Assembly (NCBI GenBank): GCA_029204225.1
Contig: MU832245.1
Span: 1-64,000 of the forward strand
DNA: 64,000 nucleotides
Direction of reading: 5' to 3'
From: Diphasiastrum complanatum
Taxonomy: Eukaryota > Streptophyta > Lycopodiopsida > Lycopodiales > Lycopodiaceae
Of this stretch, positions 45,301-57,371 are shown piece after piece. How positions within the stretch are numbered: position 1 is the stretch's first letter; each line of letters begins with the position of its first letter. Made by a program: the position numbers and the translations under genes. The notes below the pieces were generated by a model, which saw only the letters and a list, made by a program, of their open reading frames with translations, did no database searches and was not told where the DNA came from.

Positions 45301-45888
45301 GTGAATGGAAAGGCAACCTTACTCTCTCAAATTCCATACTTCTTTAACTTCTTCACATTCTAAGGCTTGTAATAACCACATTCATGAATAGAGAAAGTAA
45401 CGTATGTAAATTTCAGCATTCAGTGTCTTTTAAATCACTCTATTCTTCTCTTATGATGTAATAAAGCTCCTATTAACTGATGAGTAGTGAAATGGGCCAT
45501 GATTTAATAGTAAAGAGGTAGCATTAGTAGATAAAAAAGGAAACACTTGAGTACTAGTATGACTTGACAATGGGGTATAAAAGTAACAGGTCTCAAAAAA
45601 CTTAGCATTCTTTGCTTGAATGAAAAATATTCTCAGTATCTTCTTGAAGTTAACAAAGAGTCTCAGTATCTCAGCATACACTGGAACTAGCAACACCCCC
45701 TAGGTACAATGTCCATGAACCCACAGAGAAAGAGTTAAGCATGATCACTCCTAACCCATAACAAAAACAACTAACAGTCTTACAGGAACACAACTAGAAA
45801 ACTCTGTGTTTATCCACACAGAGTATCCACACGACAGTCGATGCCTAGTTGTTTTTCAGAAATTTTGTTTGCGTGGAACATCCACGTG
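45301..45888. other. No gene recognised
   Basis: AT-rich; the minus frame at 45451-45696 has no motif. Confidence 0.4.
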
Positions 45889-46094
45889 TGGATTATCCAT
45901 GCCAAAAAGTTTTTGAACACGCCTCTGGCCAGTCCACCAGTGTTTTTTGACATGGCGCCAAAAAATATATGTTTTCACTTGGATAATCCATGCGTGGATT
46001 ATCCACGCAAATTTTAGTTTGTACTACTTCTTCACCGGACCGGACCGGACGTTAAAGATATCCACGCGCAGATATCTTCTGCCTGGATTATCCA
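45889..46094. repeat. Four TGGATWATCCA palindromes
   Basis: TGGATTATCCA or TGGATAATCCA occurs at 45889-45899, 45980-45990, 45995-46005 and 46084-46094. Each is followed by TGC, CGC or a similar context, and the first is joined to CCACGTGTGG. CCGGACCGGACCGGAC lies between the third and fourth. The copies can pair with each other to make long hairpins. Confidence 0.85.
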
Positions 46095-46115
46095 TGCAGT
46101 TTTTTTTTTTGGGCA

Positions 46116-46710
46116 TGTTGATAATGAGATAAAATTAGTTAAATAAATATTTTTCTAAAGTGAGTTATATTATGATGAGGTTATATTTTTTTTTCTAAGT
46201 GAATTATATTATGATGAGATTTTTTTTGGCCACCTACTTTTGTAAGACAGTTGACTCGAGCTACCAAGAGAGTAATTATGCATGATCTAAGGCTTTGATA
46301 GCCAGGGGTTTAGGGTCTACCCTATTGGCACTCTACCCTAATCTCATATCCGAGATCATTTGATATGGATTGAGAGCTCATTTTGTATATACCTTGAGAG
46401 ATTATCAAGAGATGGTGATTTTGGCAAGTTTGTTCTTTAATGAAAAATTGATGAATAATGAATGTGATGTTTTTTGTGTCTAATGAATAGATTTGAATCT
46501 GAACAAAGTACACTATACTTTCCACGTGTGTGATAGGATGTGAAGGTCAATTATTTCTAGTTTTATTGTGGTGTTCAAAAGCTCTTGCCAATTAGATGCA
46601 AAATAGGTTGAATTGTGTGCTAGTTTTATATCTATTAGATATAAGTGAAACCTTTGATGCTTTTTCAATGTTTTAGTATCAAATGAGGTTCATAACCTCT
46701 GATTTTAACA
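46116..46710 (+). mobile_element. 5' LTR of a copia element, separate family
   Basis: Starts TGTTGATAATGAG and ends GATTTTAACA (TGTT...AACA inverted ends, 595 bp), directly followed by a tRNA-Met primer site. No second copy is in the window. The internal region after it has no copia coding sequence. Confidence 0.7.
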
Positions 46711-46724
46711 GGGTATCAGAGCCC
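46711..46724 (+). other. Primer binding site, tRNA-Met type
   Basis: GGGTATCAGAGCCC: one change from the TGGTATCAGAGC used by the other copia elements here. Confidence 0.75.
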
Positions 46725-47212
46725 AAATGCAACCATCAAGGCCCAAATACAAGGAAGAGAGAAGCAATTACAAGTTGATGATTGTTTAACTTTTATTGCC
46801 CTTATTACTACCTTAATTTGATGATGTTTCTTCTATGTCGACCATTACGAGGATTATTCTCTCCAATGCTAAATGAGGATGCAGAATTCTATATACCAAA
46901 ATAAAAGAGGTAGGCTGAAACAATGCTTGATAAACATTTCCTCCCAATACTTGATAGATCTAAATGTTGCATATGAATATAAAATACCTCTTTGTTTGAA
47001 AAGTTTGAACATACCAATATATCTATTAGACCATTTTTCTTTTCAACTTGTTAACATTCAATGAACTCAAAGAATTGCACGCTTCTACATATTTACATAT
47101 TTATAAATTTCACATTCATTAGCTTTCACTTATTATCTTATGTAAACATCTAGGCAAATGACAAATAATGCTCCTAACATTTGACATATTTAATGACACA
47201 AACCAAATACAA
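46725..47212. other. Non-coding DNA after the copia primer site
   Basis: No Gag frame; a short + frame at 46873-47064 has no motif. AT-rich. Confidence 0.45.
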
Positions 47213-48212
47213 TCAAGATGCATGGATTATACATCTCTGCATATCAACAAAATTTAAATTTTCACATTTGAGGCTTATTGTCTTTTGAAAACATTTGGGT
47301 AGAGGACGGTTGAAACTATACTTGATGAAGAATTCCCCCCCAAACCTAATAGATTTAGTGGCACAGACCATTACATAAGTGCCCTTTACATTCCTAGTAA
47401 AATATTCTTCTTTTCCATTGGTGCGTTCTTCAAAATCACAATTCGTCAATAGAGGGTGGCCAATGGAACTATTTATATATGCAGCAATGTTTCCATGCAC
47501 ATCTGGACGTCCATCAATGTATGTATGATTTGCCCTTGAGATGTTGCCTCGCATGCGTTGCTCCTCTAAATAACAAGCATTTGAATTCAAGCCATATACT
47601 TGTATCCTCCATTCGTGACGACACAAAGCATGCCAATCACCCCAATTGTATTAAGGTCCTGCATATGGCATCAATGTCACAACACTATTTAGAGGGACCT
47701 CAATACTACTCAATGCAAAAAGGCCCAAACCAGTCTCAGAAAAGTGTCCACTAGGCATGATCATGTACATTCGACCCTAATACGTAAATGGTATTCCATT
47801 TATATGGTAATGGTGATTGGAGTGGCCAACACGAATATCTACTTCTAATGAAACTTTTTACTAATGGTTGTAAGCTAGGTGGAAGAGGAAGGTCAGACAA
47901 AGAACCTAGAATGTCTTTTGACACATCAACAGTGCGTAGTAATTTGCAATTGTCTTTCAAACTAGTCATAATACGTCCAAGACGTGTTTTTTTTTTAAAA
48001 GGGGTGGTCATGTTTGTGGAATCCACGTGGAGTATCATGGAGGACTCATGTGCAACATCTAGGATAGGTGTGGTTGGGTGGTAAGAACGTTCTAGAGACT
48101 TGGAGACATGGATTGAATCACAAGGCATTGATGAACTAATTATATCATGCAACGGGTCATCATCAACAAGAGCATCATCCAAGGCTAATGATGATCCAAA
48201 ATCAATATTCAT
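47213..48212 (-). pseudogene. SET-domain protein relic
   Basis: The 48212-47751 frame (153 residues) is a serine-rich and aspartate-rich N-terminal part. A frame change at about 47757 leads to SGHFSETGLGLFALSSIE, which fits the start of a SET domain (GxGLFA). One TAA near 47654 follows, then the 47626-47213 frame with HTYIDGRPDVHGNIAAYINS, then TNCDFEE, and VMVCATKSIRFGGEFFIKYS. These fit the SET core: the GNxARFINHSC-like block, the NC, and the GEE/YxF-like end. SET proteins are mostly lysine methyltransferases. Here the INHS block reads INSS and the frame is broken twice, so it is a relic. Whether it was a host gene or a transposon-borne gene cannot be told. Confidence 0.72.
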
Positions 48213-49006
48213 GTGATTTATCCTATCAATAATATTCTTGGGAGGCTTTCTGAAAGATAGAGTTGCTCACCAGCAAGGCTTAGGTTCCTTTTTTATTTTC
48301 AGTTTTTTTTTTTTTTTAAGTTCTTAAGGGATTTTTTTTTTTTGACTATTTGAAAAAATTGTTGGGGACTAACTCTCGTAGAGATTTTTGTGTCCTTGTC
48401 TTAGTGAGACTAAGATGGAACTTCAGAAGGCTCTACGAAGGTTAGTTTGGACAGTTTTGAAAGTTATGGCCTCTAACCCGTTTTTCCACCTAATTTTCCC
48501 GCCAAAAATAGGTTTTTCGTGTTTTTTGAATTTTTATAGATTTTTTTGGATTTATGGAAGCACATACATACAAGCAAAAAATCACGGAAAATAAATGCAC
48601 AACTAACCCCTCGACTACATTAAACTACCCCAAAAAATTCAATTTTTGGTGAAAAATAGTGAAAAAGAAGAAGAGAGAAAGAGAGATAGCAAGAAAGAGA
48701 GAATGGGGAAAAGTGTTATGCGGCAAGACGAGAGTAAAAAAAACTAACACTTCAGTAAATTCAAAATAAAAAATCATGGAAATTGACAAATTTAACACTA
48801 AACCACCATAATCTACCCACAAAATCCGAGTTCTGGGTGAAAAAAGAGTGGTGAGAAAAAAGAGAATGGTGATAAAGAAGAAAAGAGAAAGAGAGAAGAA
48901 GAAAAGCTATGTGATGAGGTGAGTGTGTGGCGTCCACTGTTGTGTCGTCTTCATAGTATAGAGGTTCGTCGTTGGGAGCGGCAACCTCGCCTTCACCTGC
49001 ATAGCA

Positions 49007-49010
<4 letters not shown>
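48213..49010. other. AT-rich DNA with poly-T and purine runs
   Basis: Poly-T tracts near 48306 and 48335, then AG-rich segments from about 48660. The two GGTGAAAAA..AGAG contexts at 48648 and 48836 look like a diverged 190-bp duplication. No gene. Confidence 0.5.
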
Positions 49011-49440
<430 letters not shown>

Positions 49441-49489
49441 CCCAACCAAGGAAGAGGAGAGAGAGATAGCTAGAGATGGAGATAGAAAT

Positions 49490-50000
49490 AGATAGAGAAA
49501 GAGTTTTTATTGAGAATAGAGATGATCCTTTACAATGGAAAATTGCCTCCTTATATAGTTGAGAGAAGAGCCCATCTTAGCTCTCATTGGCCCTTTCTAA
49601 TTGGCTAGAATCCTAATCTTAGCCATTCAAACTAAACTAATTGTAATCTAATGGTTCAATAAGAAGAGGACCAAACTCACATAATTCATGTGAGATTCCC
49701 TCAACTTAGAACCATGTAACTTGACTTTGGAGTTTTTTATTATTTATTCTATTTAGGCCCCAAATCTTTTATTCAACTTCTACCTAACCATTTTGTGTGC
49801 TCATTGGGTTGGGCTTACACACGCAGGACGCCAGTGCCCTCACACTTATTATTTTAATTGTACAATGTACTGTGGAGGGGCCCACTAGGTAAGGCTTGGC
49901 CTATAGTATTTTATGTGGTGGGACCCACTTGTTTACTATTGTGCAAGAAATACCCACAACTCTCTCTCTCTCTCTCTAACTCTCTCTCTCTCTCTAAAAA
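49490..50000 (-). mobile_element. Probable LTR fragment, minus strand
   Basis: A minus-strand TATA box (ACTATATAAGGAGG, 49557-49551) with CT runs at 49961-49996 looks like an LTR promoter, and the GA arrays would be downstream of it. No LTR ends or partner seen. Confidence 0.3.
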
Positions 50001-50289
50001 ACGTGCATCTACAACAAAAGATGGGAGATAAACATTTATGTAAAAGTTTATGAGCAGAGGTATATAATCTAGCATCTATGAGCTGGTAACAATCTAATAT
50101 ACATTGTGTCTATGATCTGAAAAAAATGTATGAGCAGAGGTCGAAATGGACCTCGGAATAATAGATGGTATACTGACTTAAACATAAACACATATTTCGA
50201 GGTCTGGTGGTCATGGAGGTTGTCAAATTTTAGAGTAAAGGACTGAATTTGATCTACAAATGATCACAAAGAGTGATTGGTAGCTTGGG

Positions 50290-50838
50290 ATCTTGATCTA
50301 TATCAAGACTAGCTTCCAAATCAAGCTTCTACTTGACAATCTTTGTGATTCCAAGCAAGAACAATCAAATAATGATGACCCACGGCTTCACACGTGTGAA
50401 GTCAGCTACTGTATGGCCTGATAACAGAGAAATAGTTTACTAAACATTTACTTAGCATTCATCCACAGAGAAAGTGCTTAAGAGAGTGTAATAATGGATC
50501 CATCATGGATCAAGTACATAATCATCATAATCTCTCTCTAAGCTGCATCCAGCACATGTGGGACAGCTCATTGTACTTATCCATATCCACTTTGGATAAG
50601 ATCTACCAAGTTTGCCACATCATCCATTGGTGGTTTGTGTTGACCTTCTAGATTCCTACAATCTAGGACCTAACTCCTATATTTTAGGAGATGTCATATT
50701 TGACTCAAATGAAAGCTAATCAAAATGGATCTGAATATTACAAGTGTTATTTCACTTGTGTGGAAAGGTCCTCACATGTGTGGATCCACATAAATGTCAA
50801 AATACATCAAAAACCATGTGAAAATTGCTAAATTCTAA
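50290..50838 (-). mobile_element. 3' LTR of copia element E
   Basis: Part of this (for example TCTCTCTAAGCTGCATCCAG and CCATATCCACTTTGGATAAG) is repeated at 53925-54175 on the other side of the coding region. On the minus strand GAGGAGGAG precedes the LTR start near 50840, a good polypurine tract. CACACGTGTG at 50389-50398. The left end is not resolved. Confidence 0.65.
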
Positions 50839-50859
50839 CGCTCCTCCTCAATTTTTACA

Positions 50860-52605
50860 TGATACAACTATAGTACATCTATCTACAACTCCTAAAGCTG
50901 ATCTAAACTTGATAAATGAAGCCTTTGGCAAGGATTTAGTGAGTAGATCAGCAAGGCAATATGAAGAAGACACATGATGTAGCTTGATCTCCTTTGCTTG
51001 AACCTTTTCTCTCACAAAATGGTGAGCAATCTCTATGTGCTTGTTCCAAGCATGGAATGTGGGATTGGTTGCTAATGCTTGGCTTGATTGGTTGTCACAA
51101 TATATTATTGGCTACTCCTCAGCCTGCATGACTTGCAACTCCACCAAAAGCCTCTTCAACCATAAGATCTCCTTTGTTGTGGATGTTAGTGCCTTGTATT
51201 CCGATTCGGTTAAACATTAGAGGAGTTCTAAATCCCAAAAAGACCCTTTGTAAAGATTTTTTTTATATTTTTTCTCAAATTTTTCTTACACATGGACCAA
51301 TCAAAGCAGTCAAATTTGAAATCTACGTAACGTAACTTTTTGAGTCCACATTTTGATTCCATACTAAAAATGGCATAACTTTTCGGTGATAAGTTTGAAT
51401 TTAGCAAAGTTTGGTGCATTAGAAAGTGCTCGACAAGAACTTTCCAATGATATGTTACATGCATACTTTTGATCTATGATTAAAAAGTTATGGCAAGTAG
51501 AAAATATTAGTGTTATAATATTTTAATAATAAAAAAGGCATCTTGCACGAATTCTTAAAGGGTCTTTTTGAACTCAAAACTCCTCTAATGGATAGAGAAA
51601 TCATTATCTTGTTTTTTGGAAAGCCAAGACACTATGTTGTTGCAAAGGAAGGTAACAAAAGCCCTTGTGGACCTCCTATCAACCTTATTACCTGCAAAAT
51701 CAGCATCCGAATATGCCCTTAAGGCAAGATTAGATCCATCATATAAAATGCCAAAGTTCTTGGTGGCCGGGATGTACCTTAACACCCTTTTTGCATTTTT
51801 CCAATGACAAGCTAATGGATTTTTCATAGATTGGCTTAGTTTACCCACGCTATAACTTAGATCAGGCCTAGTTATAGTAAGATAGATCAAGGACCCTACA
51901 AGTCTCCTATATAGTGTGATGTCCTCAAAGGATGCTTCATCATCACTATTGAAAATTTTTACATTTTGCTCCATAGGAGTTTCTACTCCTTTACAATCTT
52001 TCATTTCAAAATTTTCTAAAATAGAAGAAACATATTTGGATTGACAAATAAAACTCAAATCCTTGCCTCTTGAAACTTCTATTTCTAGTATGAAATGAAT
52101 ATTACCAAGATCCACCATCTTAAACTCTTTAAACAATGCTACTTTCACTTCTTGTATACCATCATGATCATTTCCACTAAGGATAATGTCATCTACATAT
52201 AAAATGAGAATGAAGATCTTACCATCATTGAATCTTAAGTACAAAGAAGGATCATAAGCACTTACAACAGGTTTTATGGAGTTCAAGAAAGTATTCAACC
52301 TAGAGTACCAAGCTCTAGGTGCTTGCTTAAGCCCATAAAGGCTTCTTAGCAACAAACACACTTTTTTCTCTTAATCTTCTTTGATGAAGCCCTTGGGTTG
52401 CCTCATGAAGATCTCCTCTTCCAAATATCCATTGAGAAATGCATTACTCACATCAAGTTGAAATAGAGGCCAATTGAAAGTAGTTGCAAGAGAAATGATC
52501 AACCTTATGGAAACTAGCTTAGCAACAGGAGCAAAAGTTTGATCAAAATCTACTCATAGTTCCACTTCATCTATTCTACATTCTTGATCACTGCTGTTAG
52601 AATAG
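50860..52605 (-). pseudogene. Copia reverse transcriptase and RNase H, element E
   Basis: Right to left: DQTFAPVAKLVSIRLIIS and FQLDVSNAFLNG (first catalytic Asp) near 52440-52560; a 258-residue frame with LYGLKQAPRAWY, LYVDDIILSG (intact catalytic box) and ITRPDLSYSVGKLSQS; RNase H start with YSDADFAGNKVDRR and SWLSKKQD. The MITE at 51215-51590 splits it here. Then ESEYKALTSTTKE, HIEIAHHFVREK continue to about 50900. Apart from the MITE and a few stops it is among the better preserved copia RTs here. Confidence 0.92.
51215..51590. mobile_element. MITE with about 34-bp terminal inverted repeats
   Basis: Left end CATTAGAGGAGTTCTAAATC, then CCAAAAAGACCCTTT; right end, read inverted, CATTAGAGGAGTTTTGAGTT, then CAAAAAGACCCTTT. 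Length 376 bp, no coding capacity. It interrupts the RNase H between the KKQD and ESEY blocks, which are otherwise adjacent. A TA dinucleotide lies inside both ends (CATTA...TAATG), so TA duplication is possible, but the exact target duplication is not resolved. Confidence 0.85.
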
Positions 52606-52610
52606 ACTTT

Positions 52611-53460
52611 TTACAACCTACAAGATGCTGATGTAGAAGCCATCAAGGATGAATCCACTTCATCCTCATCTTCCTCAAGAGTGAGGTTGCCTTGTTTTCT
52701 CTCTCCTTGTGCATTCTTTTTCTTGTAACACTCGGTTGCAAAGTGCCCCTTCTTTCCACAAAAGAAGCACTTGAGTTTGGCTTTGTTCTTCTTTCCACCT
52801 TTGGAGCTTGATGGTTGATTATCACTCTTGGTCTCCTTGTGTTGGATCTTCTTCTTTGACTTTTTCTTTCCCTTGCTTGAGATGTTGGCCTTCTCATCAA
52901 CATCATGCAACTTCAAGGATCCAATCCTTTGCTTGAAATGAAGGATTCTACTCTCCTCAGCCACAATCACACTATGGAGCTTGTCAATGGAAGGTAGTGC
53001 ATGTTGAATAGCAAAGCTTTGTACAAGAATGGAGAACTCATCTTCAAGACCATTCAAAATGATTTGAACAAGTTCATCATCATGAATACCCTCACTAATG
53101 ATGGAAAGTTTTGTATTGAGAGACTTTATTCTCAAGACATACTTGAGCACTCTCATCACTCCCTCTAATGTTTTGAAGAACTTTGTTTCTAATCATAAGC
53201 ACTCTAGAGGTATTTTTGGATTCATAAATCCCTTTAAGATAGTCCCATGCCTCTTTGGCTGAGGTACAAGATGCCACTTCTTTTTGAAGTTCATACCTAA
53301 CATTCATTTTGTACCTCACTAGATCTTGCCCTCCTTGAGGTGTTTCTTTCTCTCCTATGACAACATCATACATTCTTGGAGCACAAGTAGTGACTCCATC
53401 ATTACTTTCCAAGTTGAATAATTATTAGAATTTAGCCTTTCACTAGCCTCAAGAAGATAG
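52611..53460 (-). pseudogene. Copia Gag with CCHC knuckle, element E
   Basis: Frames 53412-53095 and 53159-52611 give NVRYELQKEVASCTSAKEAW, ESKNTSRVLMIRNKV, VQIILNGLEDEFSILVQSF, a lysine-rich stretch, and an intact knuckle KCFFCGKKGHFATECYKK (CX2CX4HX4C) near 52720-52775. After ASTSASCRL and a stop the sequence goes directly to RT: protease and integrase are absent. Confidence 0.9.
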
Positions 53461-54180
53461 GATCCAATTGAACCCATTCTATCTAGTAACAAGTACAACA
53501 AATGTACTATTCAAAGGTTCTCCCTTCTCTCTTTCTCAAAATTTAGCTACAATGCTACTCTCTTGAATCACACAAGACTCAAGAAGCAAGATCTATAATG
53601 ATCTTGAACTCAAAAAGACTTGAGAAAATGTATTCTACACAATCTATTCAATTTAGAAGCTTGGATTTGACTTTTGGAAGTGCCAATGCCTTCCTATGGT
53701 GTTTAGAATGGTTTTAGTTTCACTTTTGAACTAAAAAACATAAGCCTAAAACTCACTCTCAATGATTTGGAGGTTTAATAAGCTTCTAACACCTTTCAAT
53801 CATCAAATCTATAATGGAAACAATGGATTTTCATAAACACATCACTAGTTTTACTCTTCACAACTTGTTTTGAAGCTCAAATATTGAAAAAACACAAAGT
53901 TTTGGTGAAAGTACAACTCCAACAGCCTCACACGTGTGAGAAGTACATTTGAACTTTACACACTAATCTGAACCTCAACAACACAAGTAAACTATTAGTA
54001 AAATATTCATCATAATCTCTCTCTAAGCTGCATCCAGCACGTGTGGGACAGCTCATTGTACTTATCCATATCCACTTTGGATAAGATTTATCAAGTTTGC
54101 CACATCATCTATTGGTGGTTTGTGTTGACACAATCTAGGACCTAACTCCTAAAATTTAGTAGAAGGCATTTGCGAAGGTG
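53461..54180 (-). mobile_element. Leader and partial 5' LTR, element E
   Basis: 53925-54175 repeats part of 50385-50680 in the same orientation, so it is the 5' LTR, with an internal deletion and no clear outer end. CACACGTGTG at 53929-53938. No primer site is readable between LTR and Gag. Confidence 0.6.
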
Positions 54181-54396
54181 ATGCCTTCTTCTCAAATGAA
54201 AACTGAAGTTGCACATGTAGAAATGTTTTTGTAAATAGAATACATATACATGCACATTATGATTTAGAATGTGTAGCACAAAAAACGTGAGCAATTTTGA
54301 TCAATGCTAGTGTTCACCTCGGAAATAGCACAAGAATCCTCTAAAAAACAAGAGAAGTTGCGCAACATGTACTCTCAACCAAAAAAAATGGGGCCT

Positions 54397-54420
54397 CGCG
54401 GGTGCAAATGAGCACCCGCG
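54397..54420. repeat. GC-rich hairpin
   Basis: CGCGGGTGC (54397-54405) and GCACCCGCG (54412-54420) form a perfect 9-bp stem with a 6-base loop; GGCC on each side extends it. Followed by a T run at 54431-54440. It is unusual for its GC content in this AT-rich DNA. Confidence 0.7.
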
Positions 54421-54528
54421 GGCCTTGAATTTTTTTTTTTGAATCCAAACTAAACATCACTAGGTTATGTACATTACCCAAAACCCCAAAAAACAAAGAT
54501 AGAGATGTTTGTGCGATGCCAAAGTATG

Positions 54529-55317
54529 TGAGAAATTTTCCAAAATTCACACATGTGGGGAGGATCCACAAATATGATAGATCTAATTAAGCTTTATGAT
54601 TAGCACAATAACCTGATACTAGATTGATTAGCAAGATCTAGTACAAAAGTTATGGCTTAACCACAATCTAGCATGCTAAGCATCAGAGAATGATAGCAAT
54701 AATCATAAATGAGCAAAAGTACAAGAAACTAGTGTATTAGCATTAGCCTCAACACGAGTTAGAGAGAGAAAGATAGAGAGACAACAAGCAAAATCTGCGT
54801 GGATCCAAAATGGCAAGAGATGGCTACAAAGCTTTGGTTCTTCATCACAAATTATGAGGAGAGCTACACATATTTATGGAGTTTGAGGTAGCTCGAGGTA
54901 GAACCACAACCATCCATCATTTAATGACATCTAAAGTAAAAACTAGAGTCTATGTGACATTTGTCACATCTCATGCATGAATCTCTACCTACTTTTTCCA
55001 AGTGTCCTAGTTCTAACTAGAAATGTGCAAATCATCATGCATGTGTCCAATTCATTTTGCGCATGCCTTGCATGTCACTATGGATCACTTACAATTAATG
55101 CATGTGAATTGCCATGAGTTTCTACTAGTATATTTTTGCTATTCTAAGTCTACAATCTATATGCAAGTTGTAATCATCAAACTAGATATGTCAGATTCAT
55201 ATAGCTCGAGTTCTATCTAGGCCAACTTTGGCATTTGCATCTATGAACAACATACTTGCATGGTACAATGTTTGTAGCAAGCCTAAAGTCAAGATGGATT
55301 ATTTTTCCATTTCAACA
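54529..55317 (-). mobile_element. 3' LTR, copia family A (element A2)
   Basis: TGAGAAATTTTCC at the left, CATTTCAACA at the right; 789 bp. On the minus strand it follows AGGAGGAG, an intact polypurine tract (55318-55328). The same family as 1792-2582. Confidence 0.9.
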
Positions 55318-55334
55318 CTCCTCCTAAAAACAAT

Positions 55335-55556
55335 CTATATTGACTTGAACATGGATCTTGGTATTATTCCAAGATTGGCTGTATGCTTGATGAAGGAACT
55401 CTTGCTCAAAGGTTTGGTGAGCATATCAACAATACAAGATGATGTGTCGATGTTCTCCAAGTAGATTTCCCCTCCAATGAGCTTCTCTCTCACGAAGTGA
55501 TGTCGTAGATCCAAAGATAGTGGTGTTATAGCTTGATTGTGATGTGTACTTTTCAT
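55335..55556 (-). pseudogene. RNase H tail, element A2
   Basis: The 73-residue minus frame reads RHHFVREKLIGGEIYLENID, then MLTKPLSKSSFIKHTANLGI, the copia pol C-terminus just before the 3' LTR; nearly the same as residues at 1600-1760. It breaks off near 55557, where the inverted segment starts. Confidence 0.92.
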
Positions 55557-55776
55557 AGAAACTGAAACCCAATTAATTTGATGTGTCTATCAAGAGTTAT
55601 AAGCTCTTAAAGAGGATAGGGATAGGTCCAAAATCCGAGTGACTGCATTTTGATTTGATTCAATCTTGCTTTGTTCTGAATCCATTGTTTTGAGCATCCT
55701 ACGAAAGAAACTGAAGATCAAGACTAAGTTTGAAGTAATTGAACACGAACCTTCTGAGTGTCAATAGTGTTTTCTT

Positions 55777-57161
55777 TTGAAGCATTTCACAAGTGCCAAA
55801 AATAGGATAGGATCTTGCACCACAGCTAAAGATGATTGGGATTCACTTTACTCCATCTATGAAGCAAAGAATACTTCTAGAATACTCACTCTTAGGAATC
55901 AGATTTTCCAAAGTTTCCAAAGAAGTGAGGAGAGTGCATCAAACTATGTTCCGAGAGTTAAAGATTCATATAGAGAGCTTTCCTGTGTTGGTGTTACTAT
56001 TAACCAAGATGAGCTAGTTCAAGTCATTTTAAATGGCTTGAAAGATGACTATGATAATCTTGTTCAGTCTTTTGCCATTAAGGAGGAGTTGCCTAATCTA
56101 GAAACTCTCCAAGGAATTCTTATTTCTGAAGAAACTAGGCAAAGCTATAAACTTTCCAGGATGAAAAAACTTGAACATGGTGGAAGTGACAAAGCCCTCT
56201 TTGTCAAGGACAAGCATAAAGGAAAGAACTAGTTTTCTCAAGCATCCAACAAAGACAAAGCCAGAGATTGAGACAAAGATGGTGAAGAGGATGATTCATC
56301 TCATCCCTCTACTTCAAAGACCATGTAGAAGAAAGTGAAGTGTTTCTTCTGTGGCAAAAAGGGCCACTATGCATCTAATTGCTTTAAGAAGAAAAACCAA
56401 CTCAAGCAAGCAAATCTCTGCAAAGAGATTGAAGAAGTTTCAGTTGCTAGTGATGGAGAAGGATCACTCATGGTGTCCAGTTTTTCTTCATCACCTTTCA
56501 AGAAAGATGGAGCTTGGTACATAGATAGTGGAGCCTCTTCACATATGTGTTGCTCAAAGAGTCTTTTGACTCAATTTTACCTTACAAAGGACTTAAGAGA
56601 TCTATTTACACTGCTAATGATCATGAATGCTCTATAGAAGGAATTGGCAACATTCCATTGAAACTTGCTTCTTCAAAAGTTCTTGCACTTTCTAATGTTC
56701 TTTTCATTCCAAAACTTACAAAAAACTTGATTAGTGCGGTAAAGTTGCTTGATAATGGTTGTGATGTAAAGTTCAACTCCAATACTTGCTTTATCAAGAA
56801 AAATGATGAGATCCTAACTAATGGATCTAGATGTGGTGGAATTTTCAAGTTGAATTCTTATGAGAATGCAAACCTTTGTGAAGTTGCTTTGTTATCTAAG
56901 GAGGAGTTGTGGCATAGAAGGTTGGGGCATCCTAACTTTAAATCTATGTCTTCTATGGTCAAGAAAGTGAAGGCTATTGGTCTTCCAAAATCTCTTTCCA
57001 AAGATTTCAAGCCTTGTGAGGCTTGTGCTATTGCAAGATCACATAGAAAACCATATCAGAAGTCTTTTATCAAGACTACTCATCCTTTGGAGCTTATACA
57101 CTCGGATGTTCATTTTTTCTCTTCTAAAAGTATTGGTGGTGCAACAGATAGAAGGGACTGA
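55777..57161 (+). pseudogene. Copia Gag, protease and integrase start (element B)
   Basis: Plus-strand order: Gag (CTTAKDDWDSLYSIYEAKNT, VQVILNGLKDDYDNLVQSF), a stop at 56230, CCHC knuckle KCFFCGKKGHYASNCFKKK (56338-56394, intact), protease AWYIDSGASSHMC (near 56510-56550), a frame change near 56590, FIPKLTKNLISAVKLL, pre-integrase LWHRRLGHPNFKSM and CEACAIARSHRKP, and integrase start ELIHSDVHFFSS with the first catalytic Asp. It ends abruptly after SIGGA at about 57150. Orientation is opposite to the LTRs on either side. Confidence 0.92.
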
Positions 57162-57179
57162 AAATCTCCGATTTTAACA

Positions 57180-57358
57180 CGTGCAGAATTTCAAAATTTT
57201 ATACTACCACTTTTCAGGTCTAAAAATTCAGTTCCAATCCGATTTGATCCAAACACACTTCAGAGAAAGGTGAGAAAAAGTGTTAAACTGCTTTTTTTGC
57301 TTGATTTAGCTCTCAATTTCTTGTACAATCATAGATGTTAGCATGCAAAGCTCAATTT
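57180..57358 (-). other. Leader of the family A element
   Basis: AT-rich sequence between the integrase break and the primer site; on the minus strand it follows the primer site as a leader would. Confidence 0.55.
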
Positions 57359-57371
57359 GGCTCTGATACCA
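57359..57371 (-). other. Primer binding site, initiator tRNA-Met
   Basis: TGGTATCAGAGCC on the minus strand, exactly next to the LTR end. Confidence 0.92.

Noticed and set aside
45780-46100. CRISPR-like array from regularly repeated palindromes
   Set aside because: Spacing is irregular (91, 15 and 89 bp), only 11 bp is repeated, and the context is plant retroelement DNA.
51228-51464. 78-residue open frame inside the MITE
   Set aside because: Lies wholly within a non-coding inverted-repeat element; composition not protein-like and no homology recognised.
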